64,000 nt of DNA, taken from Paenibacillaceae bacterium (lineage in GTDB: Bacteria; Bacillota; Bacilli; Paenibacillales; Paenibacillaceae). Shown here piece by piece: positions 42,689 to 51,400 of the stretch. The stretch covers positions 1-64,000 of the forward strand of contig CAAFUF010000024.1 in NCBI GenBank assembly GCA_900766135.1. The letters are read 5' to 3'. Numbering within the stretch: position 1 is the first letter of the stretch; each line of letters starts with the position of its first letter. The position numbers and the translations under genes were made by a program. The notes beneath the pieces were generated by a model. The model did not search any database, was not told the DNA's origin, and saw only the letters and a list, made by a program, of their open reading frames with translations.

Positions 42689-43578
42689 ATGGCGAAAATC
42701 TTGGTGCTGGGCGGCACGCGTTATTTCGGCAAAAGACTGGTCACTCGGTTAGCGGGATCCGGTCGACATGATGTCACGGCAGCGACTCGCGGACAAATGG
42801 AGGTAAGGTTCGAAGCGCCGGTCACGCAGCTTCGTCTGGACCGAACCGACGAGAACTCGCTGCGAGAGGCGGCTTCAGCCGGACCCTGGGATATCGTATA
42901 CGATAACATCTGTTATTCGCCGGACGAAGCGCTTGCCGCGGTGCGGGCTTTCAGAGGGCGCGTCGGGCGTACGTCTTGACCTCTACCTTATCCGTCTACA
43001 AGATAGGCAAAGTACCCTTGTCCGAAGCGGACTTCGATCCCTACAGTTATGAGCTGAAACTTGGCGATAAGCAGGCTTTCGACTATGGGGAAGGGAAGCG
43101 ACTGGCGGAAGCGGCCTTGTTCCAGCAGGCTGATTTTCCGGTGAGCGCACTGCGGATTCCGATTGTTTTGGGGCCGGATGATTATACGCGCCGGCTGCAT
43201 TTCCACGTCGAGCATGTGCAGCAAGGGCTGCCGATCGGCGTGCCAAATCCGGAAGCGGCGATGTCTTTCATTACGTCGGCGGAAACGGCGAAGTTTCTGG
43301 CCTGGCTGGGGGAAACGGGGGTTACGGGGCCAATGAACGCCTGCTCGGATGGGAATATAACCATTGGCAGCATCGTCCGTTTAATCGAAAGCATTACCGG
43401 CAAGCCGGCCTTGATCGAGCGCGAAACGGCTCAGGAGCATCAGTCTCCGTTTGGCGTCCCGGCTTCGTGGGTGATGGACAATACGAAAGCGCGGGAGGCC
43501 GGGTACCGGTTTGAGGCGCTGGACGATTGGCTGTCGGGGTTAATCCGGCACATAGCTGCAATTGGACAGAAGGAGTGA
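42689..43578 (+). pseudogene. NAD-dependent epimerase/dehydratase, frameshifted
   Basis: Two frames together make one extended SDR. The first part starts MAKILVLGGTRYFGKRL (Rossmann GGTRYFG) and reads through RAFRGRVG, then runs to a stop at 42977-42979. The second part, in another frame, continues TSTLSVYKIGKVPLSEADFD and carries the Tyr/Lys-like stretch to 43578. One missing base near 42966-42972 (GTCGGGCGTAC) explains this; restoring it gives the expected RYVLTSTLSVY. It is either a recent inactivating mutation or an assembly error. ATG 42689 has GGAGGG upstream. Confidence 0.8.
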
Positions 43579-43588
43579 CATTTAAGAC

Positions 43589-44338
43589 ATGTCTTTGGTA
43601 AATCGAACGGTGATCGTAACGGGAGCGGGCCAAGGGATCGGCCGCGGCGTGGCGGAAGCCTATGCACGGGAAGGCGCGTCCGTCGTGTTGGCGGAGCTGA
43701 ATGAGGAAACGGGCAGACTAGCCGCTGAAGCGATCATCCAGGCGGGGGGCCATGCCTTATTCGTGCCTTGCGATGTACGGAAGGAAGCGGATATTGTTCG
43801 CTTAATGGAAACGACCGAACGTGAGCTGGGACAGATCGATATATTGATCAACAATGCTGGGGTATCACGGTTTAAATCGACCTATGAGCTCACGGTGGAA
43901 GAATGGGACGATGTATTGAACACCAACGTGCGAAGTATGTTTCTGGCTTCCCGCGAGATGGCGAAACGAGTGAAGGGGAGCGGCCGGGGCGGGGCGATCG
44001 TGAACATCTCCTCAACGCGGTCGATCATGTCGGAACCGGGTTCGGAAGCGTATGCCGCATCCAAAGGGGCCATCGTGTCGATTACGCATGCGCTGGCCGT
44101 ATCGCTTGGTCCGGATGGCATCCGCGTAAACTGCATCAGCCCGGGATGGATTGAAACCGGAGATTACGGTGCGCTCCGCGAGATCGACCACGAGCAGCAT
44201 CCGGCGGGACGTGTCGGAACTCCGGCGGATATCGCCCGGGCTTGCCTGTATTTGACTCACCCGGACAATACGTTCGTGACCGGTGCACATTTGGTGGTGG
44301 ACGGCGGGATGACGCGGAAGATGATTTACGAGCCTTAA
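43589..44338 (+). CDS. Short-chain dehydrogenase/reductase
   Basis: A 249-residue classical SDR: TGAGQGIG, NNAG, a catalytic Ser in NISSTRS, and YAASKGA with active-site Tyr/Lys, followed by CISPGWIETGD. It ends with the FVTGAHLVVDGGMT tail typical of glucose-1-dehydrogenase/FabG-like enzymes. The substrate cannot be inferred. It starts 10 bp after the broken epimerase and is probably in the same transcript. Confidence 0.88.
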   Translation: MSLVNRTVIVTGAGQGIGRGVAEAYAREGASVVLAELNEETGRLAAEAIIQAGGHALFVPCDVRKEADIVRLMETTERELGQIDILINNAGVSRFKSTYELTVEEWDDVLNTNVRSMFLASREMAKRVKGSGRGGAIVNISSTRSIMSEPGSEAYAASKGAIVSITHALAVSLGPDGIRVNCISPGWIETGDYGALREIDHEQHPAGRVGTPADIARACLYLTHPDNTFVTGAHLVVDGGMTRKMIYEP

Positions 44339-44353
44339 CGCAGCGCGGTTATC

Positions 44354-45589
44354 CTATCCGACCCAACCGAGCAGTGCCCCGCCTGCCGCTCCGGCAACAA
44401 CCACAACCCAAGGCGGCAGTTTCCAGAACATCAGCATGGCAAATAACAGCAAGGCAACGATAAAGTCGCCGGTTCTCTGCACGGAAGAAATCCAGATCGG
44501 ATCGTATAGGGCGGCGAGCAAGATGCCAACCACTGCAGCGTTAACGCCTTGTAGCGCGTACCCCACCTTAGGGATGCCGCGCAGCCGATGCCAGAAGGGG
44601 AGCACTCCAACGACCAGCAGGAATGCCGGTAGAAAAATCGCGATGGTAGCCAGTATGGCGCCGGTGATCCCGTCAATGGACGCTCCGAGATAGGAGCCGA
44701 ACGTGAACAGCGGGCCTGGAACGGCCTGAGCCGCGCCATAACCGGACAGGAAGCCCTCTTCGCCGATCCAGCCTCGCGGGACGACTTCGCTTTGTAACAG
44801 CGGCAGCACGACATGACCGCCGCCGAAGACGAGCGAGCCCGCCCGGTAGAAGACGTCGAATAGCTGCAGCCCAAGGTTCGGCCACCAGCGGCTGACCAGC
44901 GGTAACAGCCCAAGTAAACCGAAGAAGGCTGCTAGGCTTGCAATAGCCCAGGAGCGGCGGACGCGGATGCCGCTTTGCGAGTCCTCGCCGGGGCGTGCCG
45001 GCATAGTGCCGGGGGTTGGGCCGCTGCGGTACAGCCATAAGCCGACCAGCGCAGACGCGGCGATAATCAGCACCTGCGTCAGGCCGCTAGGCCAGAGCAA
45101 GGTGGCTGCGGCGGCCAGGACGGCGATCGTGGCCCGGCTGCGTCCGGCGGCAAGCTTCACGCCCATGCTCCACACCGCCTGGGCGACGATGGCGACCGCC
45201 GTCAGCTTCAGGTCGTGCAGCCAACCGCTGTCGGCAAGCGTTGTCCCTTGCAGGAGCAAGGCGAACAGCACAAGCAGCACGGCGGATGGCAGCGTAAATC
45301 CGGCCCAAGCCGCTAAAGCGCCGGCTATACCGCCGCGGTACAGGCCGATGCCCATGCCGACCTGGCTGCTGGCCGGCCCCGGCAGGAATTGGCATAATGC
45401 GACCAGTTCGGCATATTTTTGTTCCCCGATCCATTTGCGTTTGTTCACATATTCCTGATGAAAATAGCCAAGGTGGGCGATCGGCCCGCCAAAAGAGGTG
45501 AGTCCCAGCTTGGTGGAGACGGCAAAAATCTCGAAGATGCGGCGGAGCCGCCCCGGGTTTGGTTGTTCCATGACTTGATCGGACTGCAA
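44354..45589 (-). CDS. chrA: Chromate transporter ChrA family
   Basis: A bidomain CHR protein of 411 residues: the N-terminal half has LGLTSFGGPIAHLGYF and CQFLPGPASSQVGM, and the second half repeats the pattern as SLVFGGGHVVLPLLQ and AQAVPGPLFTFGSYLG. About twelve helices are predicted. ChrA exports chromate, driven by the membrane potential; sulfate may be a substrate. The TTG at 45589 with AAAGGAG upstream is favoured; ATG 45571 or 45646 are alternatives. It converges on the SDR gene. Confidence 0.85.
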   Translation of the reverse strand: MQSDQVMEQPNPGRLRRIFEIFAVSTKLGLTSFGGPIAHLGYFHQEYVNKRKWIGEQKYAELVALCQFLPGPASSQVGMGIGLYRGGIAGALAAWAGFTLPSAVLLVLFALLLQGTTLADSGWLHDLKLTAVAIVAQAVWSMGVKLAAGRSRATIAVLAAAATLLWPSGLTQVLIIAASALVGLWLYRSGPTPGTMPARPGEDSQSGIRVRRSWAIASLAAFFGLLGLLPLVSRWWPNLGLQLFDVFYRAGSLVFGGGHVVLPLLQSEVVPRGWIGEEGFLSGYGAAQAVPGPLFTFGSYLGASIDGITGAILATIAIFLPAFLLVVGVLPFWHRLRGIPKVGYALQGVNAAVVGILLAALYDPIWISSVQRTGDFIVALLLFAMLMFWKLPPWVVVVAGAAGGALLGWVG

Positions 45590-46037
45590 GCTGTGAGCTC
45601 CTTTCCATGTAACTACATGCGCCAGACGGCGTTTTTTCCTCATCATATCATTTTATTGTAAACGGAGCGTAAACACGAGACCGATTTGATCTTTCACTCT
45701 TTAACCTGACCTATTTGACCTCATTCGGCGGTTTAAATCTTTGAAACGTGATCTTCATCGCATCCATTCGGGAAGACTGCAGGATGCGATTTTTTGTTGG
45801 TTTTTCTATTATACTGATTTATTTATCACCGTTCGACTTAAAATTACAAAATATAACTCTATCGGAAATAAAAAGACTATTATACACTAGATATTGTTAT
45901 AATGTGTGAAAAATAGAGAAAAAGAAAGGATATTACTCTTCTTATTCCTCGAATTACTACAAGAATTGCTCTCAATTATCCTCTTTGAACATCTTGTCAT
46001 AACTATACATTGAAAATATGTAAAGGAGATGAAAGAG
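45590..46037. other. Intergenic boundary of the AT-rich toxin locus
   Basis: About 450 bp. Composition drops to AT-rich after 45800. A clear plus-strand terminator lies at 45757-45796 although no gene precedes it on that strand, so a short transcript or leader is possible. A TATAAT at 45898-45903 is a candidate -10 for the following genes, without a good -35. No coding sequence is supported. Confidence 0.4.
45757..45796 (+). terminator. Orphan plus-strand terminator
   Basis: ATCGCATCC pairs with GGATGCGAT across a 16-base loop and is followed by TTTTTG. There is no plus-strand gene directly upstream. Confidence 0.7.
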
Positions 46038-47561
46038 TTGTTCATGAAACGCCTCAGGTTTCTTCCAATCTGTCTTGCTTTGTGGCTTGTATTCTGTTCG
46101 ATCCCTGTTTATGCAGCTACTTATCAGTATGATGATGCTAATCGACTAACTCAGGTTTTTTACGACAACGGTGTTCAAATTCAGTATACCTACGACAAAT
46201 CGGGCAATCGTTTATCCTCCAAAATTTCAGGTACAAGGAATCTGCTCAGAAACCCGAGTTTTGAACGTTATTATGGAAACGATGGAATTGCAGAAGGTTG
46301 GTCATCAAGGGTAACGGACGGCGTTCAGGCAAAATTTGAAATCGTGAATGCCCCGGTTCAATCAGGGACAAATGCCCAGAAAATCAGCGTTACAGGGCTA
46401 GGCGAAGGGAAGACAGCGACACTGTATCAATCGTTACCCGTGGGGGCGAACGAAAACTATGAGCTGCAGGGATTTCTTCGGGTAGACGAATTGACTGAAG
46501 CTAACGTCATTTTCTATGTTGACTTCTATGATGAAGCTGGGGAATATATCACCGGAAAATTTTTGGAGCAAGAAACCGTGACGGACGGGTATGTCCACTT
46601 CCAAGGAGTAGGTACCGTACCTGCGGATGCCAGAAGCGCGGCTGTATATGTCATGGTTCAGGGGACCGGGGAAAACGGGACAGGAACGGTTTATGTCGAT
46701 GATCTGTTTTTTAAGACAAGCACAGCACAACTTCAAATGGTGGGGACAAATCCGACAGAAGGTGAACAGGAAGTAAATCCTCAGCAGCCTATTACGATAA
46801 CATTCAATAAGCCTGTAATGGCAGGAACGGAGTATTCGGCAATCACTTTAAAGCGTGGGGAAGAAATCATAGAAACGACAATGCAAATGGAACAACAGGT
46901 TTTGGCGGTTACCCCCACAATTTCACTAGCCGAAGGAAGCACGTTTATATTAACAATCCCCAAGGATGCGGTGCAAGATTCGGAAGGGAACGGACTTTCC
47001 AATTCTATAACCTTAACTTTTAGTACACGGCAGGATGACGCGAATTTGCTTAGAAACGGCGGATTCGAACAGTACACGGGAAATGAGGGTGTTGGTGACT
47101 TCTGGAATACGCGATGGAGCGAGGGCGTCCAGGCAAACTTTGAAATCATGAATGCCCCGGTTCAGTCAGGGACAAATGCCCAGAAAATCAGCGTTACAGG
47201 GCTAAGCGAAGGAAAGACAGCGGCACTGTATCAGTCGTTTCACGTAGGGGCGAACGAAAACTATGAGTTGCAGGGATTTCTTCGGGTAGACGAATTGACC
47301 GAAGCTAACGTCATTTTCTATGTTGACTTCTATGATGAAGCTGGAGAATATATCACCGGCAAATTTTTGGAGCAGGAAACTGTGACGGATGGGTATGTGA
47401 ATCTCTACGGAACAGTTATCGCTCCTCCGAATGTAGTGACAGCAGTTGTGTACGTTTATATCGAAGGCATTGGGGCTGGAGGCAATGCAACGATTTATGC
47501 GGACGATCTTGTATTTAAGACAAATAAACCGATGCTTTCGTTTTCTCCTATGAATAAATAA
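46038..47561 (+). CDS. Secreted protein with YD repeats and duplicated lectin-like domains
   Basis: A 507-residue exported protein. The signal peptide ends near VYAA, followed by two YD-type repeats (YQYDDANRLTQVFYDNG, YTYDKSGNRL). Two nearly identical modules of about 165 residues (NLLRNPSFE and NLLRNGGFE starts) resemble CBM4/9-like jelly-roll carbohydrate binders. Between them is an Ig-like domain of the Big_5 type (NPTEGEQEVNPQQPITITFNKPV). The TTG at 46038 sits nine bases after AAAGGAG; ATG 46044 is possible. It heads the RHS locus and may anchor or present the toxin protein. Confidence 0.65.
   Translation: MFMKRLRFLPICLALWLVFCSIPVYAATYQYDDANRLTQVFYDNGVQIQYTYDKSGNRLSSKISGTRNLLRNPSFERYYGNDGIAEGWSSRVTDGVQAKFEIVNAPVQSGTNAQKISVTGLGEGKTATLYQSLPVGANENYELQGFLRVDELTEANVIFYVDFYDEAGEYITGKFLEQETVTDGYVHFQGVGTVPADARSAAVYVMVQGTGENGTGTVYVDDLFFKTSTAQLQMVGTNPTEGEQEVNPQQPITITFNKPVMAGTEYSAITLKRGEEIIETTMQMEQQVLAVTPTISLAEGSTFILTIPKDAVQDSEGNGLSNSITLTFSTRQDDANLLRNGGFEQYTGNEGVGDFWNTRWSEGVQANFEIMNAPVQSGTNAQKISVTGLSEGKTAALYQSFHVGANENYELQGFLRVDELTEANVIFYVDFYDEAGEYITGKFLEQETVTDGYVNLYGTVIAPPNVVTAVVYVYIEGIGAGGNATIYADDLVFKTNKPMLSFSPMNK
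46326..46594 (+). repeat. Internal DNA duplication, copy 1
   Basis: About 269 bp nearly identical to 47130-47398, encoding the core of the first lectin-like module (FEI-NAPVQSGTNAQK to ETVTDGYV). High DNA identity including silent positions suggests recent duplication or ongoing gene conversion. Confidence 0.88.
47130..47398 (+). repeat. Internal DNA duplication, copy 2
   Basis: The second copy of the repeat at 46326-46594, offset by 804 bp, in the same reading frame. Confidence 0.88.
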
Positions 47562-47584
47562 ACCTTAATAATGAGGTGAGAATA

Positions 47585-48469
47585 TTGAGTAGTAAAAAGA
47601 AAAACAAGAACTGGATCATTGTTCCTCTTTCAGCTGGTTTGGTTTTCTCCTTAATTACACCTGGAGCCGTTAGCTTTGCCGAAGAAATCATGGATCACTT
47701 TCAAGTTGCCGTCTTTGGCGGTCCATCTCAGGAGCATATTTTGCATGTTCCTGCACAGGAATCATTGTCATTGAAGGATCAGATTGATAACTCCCATTTG
47801 GAGTCTTTTGACGGAGTCGCCTCGAAAGAACAAAACGTTTTCGAGAGTGTGGAAATACAACCCGAAGTAAATCCGACTATTGCCAAATCTCTTACTGTAG
47901 ATGTGCAGAGCAAAGATATGTTTCAACTCTCTCAAGAACAAATGGAAGCGCTGCTGGCCAAAGGATATTCCATTGAAGATTTGTATCGGCTTGACGAATT
48001 GGCCAACAAATTTCTGTTGGATCCCGAGACGATTGCAGTACGTAAGGAAAACGACGGCCTGTCTTGGGGCGAACTAGACACGGAGTTGACTTTGGAATTG
48101 GAGCAGAAGCATCTGGATACCCTGTCTACGACTTATCCGGAAGCCTACGCTGAATTAAAAAAAAGAAGATTTAACGGACCACGAAAGACTGGTGCTGCTT
48201 ATAGCTTTTGACATGAGGCAAGGAACGATAACCGATTTGTTGAAGATTTACAAGACCAGTGGCGAACAAGGCCTGGTAACCGCCACGTCCTCAACAAAAA
48301 CTCAATCACTCAACAGATCGAATGCTGCCGAAACTATGGAATAGATGCCGAGGTCCGGCAGAGAATTAAGGAGATTGCTAAAGAAACGGGGATTACCGAA
48401 AGCGATCTGCTTAAACAATTTCTAGCCGCTAAAGAAGCCAGCAAACAGGCTTTGGCCGAGAAGGAGTAG
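47585..48469 (+). pseudogene. Secreted hypothetical protein with two compensating frameshifts
   Basis: The intact part (47585-48211) has a signal/anchor (WIIVPLSAGLVFSLITPGAVSFAEE) and a helical region. At an A8 run (48157-48164) the frame breaks; removing one A continues as EDLTDHERLVLLIAFDMRQG to 48342. Adding one A at GGAATAG (48338-48344) then continues MEIDAEVRQRIKEIAKETG to the TAG at 48467-48469. The net frame is unchanged, giving about 294 residues. Two homopolymer indels suggest sequencing error, recent decay or slippage. The TTG at 47585 follows GAGGTG. The RHS ribosome site lies in its last codons. Confidence 0.6.
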
Positions 48470-48475
48470 TGGCGT

Positions 48476-51400
48476 ATGAGAAAGATCGGTCTGTTTATTC
48501 GAAACGTTGTCGTTTCACTACTGGTATTCCTCATCGCCTCTCAGGCGGGAACTCCGCAAGCCCACGCGCAAATCGATGGTCAACAGTTGGAGAGGGTTCT
48601 GAATGGATTGATTACCCCTAAACTGGTCAACGAGTCCAACAAGCCGACCTTAGCTGATCGCAGCAGTGTCTTAGAAACGGTGGATCCGGGGAGCGGGACA
48701 TTAACCCTTTCGGAAACGGACCTTAGTTTGCCGGGAAGAGACGGACTCGATTTGGTTTTGGGACGACTGTATAACTCAAACCAAGCGGAAGTAGGAACAA
48801 AGCGGGTATCGGTAACTACAAGCACCTCTCAACAAATTGGATATGGAACCGGTTATTATGTAACCTTGCTTTACTGGGACAGCGGCCGGAATGAATTCGG
48901 AACCTATTTTCCGGGCTACTATTCGAACATAGATCAGGCATACAGCATAGCCGATTATTATTTCCGAAATCAACCAGACAGCGGCAGAATCTATCTTGAT
49001 TATCAAATTGAATATAAAACGGTTCAATATGTTCAAATCACTTACACCACGACCACAACCATATACCCCGACGAAAATTCATACAGTCGGCTTAGATACG
49101 ATCTTGGCGGAGGATGGTCTATGGCGTTCCCCTCCCTTCAGATTGAGGGAAACTATACTCATTATCACGACGGCAAGGGATCAGCGTATGTGGTGAAATT
49201 TGATGCCAACAATCGCGGCAAGTTGGAGGATTATGGACGAAATGACGTGGAGTTGCTCCGGGACTCGGGTTATTCCAACGGTCAAATGACCTCAACCTAT
49301 GTACTGGTGGACCAGAACAAGAAGAAAACTTATTTCGCCAGCGATGGAAGACTTCTTGGCATCAAAGACCGGTTTGGGAATGAGATTAAATTTACTCATA
49401 TGAATCGGCAAATGAACGGTAGAACCTACCCGGTAATCTCAAAAATTGTAGACTCCATCGGCAGGAACATCGATTTTATTTATCAAAGCAATCTTAATGA
49501 CCCTAACTTCGATACTCTAAACATGACGGAGAACATCACAATAAACGTTAGCCATCCGTCCACGACGGAGAAGAAAACGATTACTTATGCCAAAAAACGG
49601 GAAGAAGTTAGCATATTTAATGATGGGGTTCTGACTGGAAAAAGGTATGAGCCTTACTTATATAGCGTTACCGATTTGAAAGGGTACAGTACGTTCTACA
49701 ACTATTACCTGGCTTCGGAGAAATTTGATGCCACCGGAAAATCATTAAACAATTCAGCGGGGACAGCCGTTTATCTTCTGCAGTACGTGATGTATCCGCA
49801 CTCCTCTTCGTTTTATGAATACCGGGTAATTCCAAGAAACTGGGGTGGGGATGGGGCTTATCAGGCGTTTCAGGTTACCGCAAGGTTCGACGGATTGAAT
49901 CAATACAATTATGATGTTTCTCCGCCGGATCTATCGGCGAAAGGTCCCTATAACCTGATCGAATATACGTATTCCGGCGATATTAGCGGATATCCAACCT
50001 ACTACGCCGAAGAATCGATGCCGGAGTCTTACCGGTTCGGCTCGGAGGCGACGAATTTGGCAGGCCTGAAGACCAAGTATACCTTCAATGGGAAGAAACA
50101 ACTTCTGACCAAAGAACAGACGGCGGCAAATGGGGAAAAGGTGACGGAAGCAGTCCAAACCTACGATGCGACATTTAAATACAAGCCGACCAAAGTAGAA
50201 ACAAAGGTCACGAGCGGGACTCGGGAAAACAAGCATTATCAAACCTTTGCCTATTATACTACGGGGGACTTGCGAAGCGAAACTCGTCCTTTAACTGCTG
50301 CGCAATTGAGTGATTCGACTCAGGTTCAGCAGTATACGACAACTTACGAATATGAGCCGAATTTTAGGTTACCGTCAAAAGTCCAGTACTACCAGTCCAC
50401 CGGAACTTTACTGAACGAGCAGTATACTTATGATGCCCAGGGCAGATTAAAGACATCGCAAAATGCCAATGGCGAGGTGACTACCTATAGTTTCATCCAG
50501 AATGCAAGCGGTCGGACCGATGAAGTATTGATCCCGCTGGAAAACGGAAAAACGGCACGAACGGTTTCCGTCTACAGTCAGGCTGGCTCCTATCAACTGT
50601 TTCCAACTCAAATTACATCCTACTACACCAATGAATCCGGACAACTCACGGAAACCTTCGTTCGCCGGACCTATGATGTGCTTCTCGGAGTCATGACATC
50701 CGAGACGAATGCGGAAAATCAAACAACACAATATCTTTACGATGTATACGGAAGGTTAAATAGGACGATCTACCCGATCAGCAATAATCAAAGCGGGGAA
50801 CGGTATCAGACGGAAGCGGTGATCGATTATTTCGATCAAATCGTCGACAATAGTCCGGATTATTTGGACAACGAGAACAAATATCTGATCACCACCCGAG
50901 TGGATTCCTACACGAAGACCACCCGCTTAAACGATAACGCGGTAAACTATGATAATATCAAGCATGAATTTTATGACGGGTTCGGGAATGCGGTATTGAT
51001 CGGACAAATGGATAATTATACGAACCGCGAACTAATTTTGTCTCAGTATCACTATGATTTGATGGCTCGTCCCAATTACGTGATCGATACGAGTGGAAAT
51101 GTCGCAACTGCCTCCTACGACGCTTGGGGAAGAGCTTTTGAATCCACTGATCCGTTCGGGAACTTGTATCGCGTCGATTACGATTTGATTGATCGGAAGA
51201 ATACGTCATACTTGGTCGCCGCAAACGATGTTTCCTCCTTCCGGACCAATCCGCAGGATGGCCTGAAGCGAAATGTATTGGAACGCATCTCGGATCAATG
51301 GGGCCGCGAAATCTCGCTGAAAGGCTATCCGAACTGGCCGAACCGTACTTCGAATATAGTTCAGGAAGATTTTGCGTACGATCACATCGGCAATGTGGTG

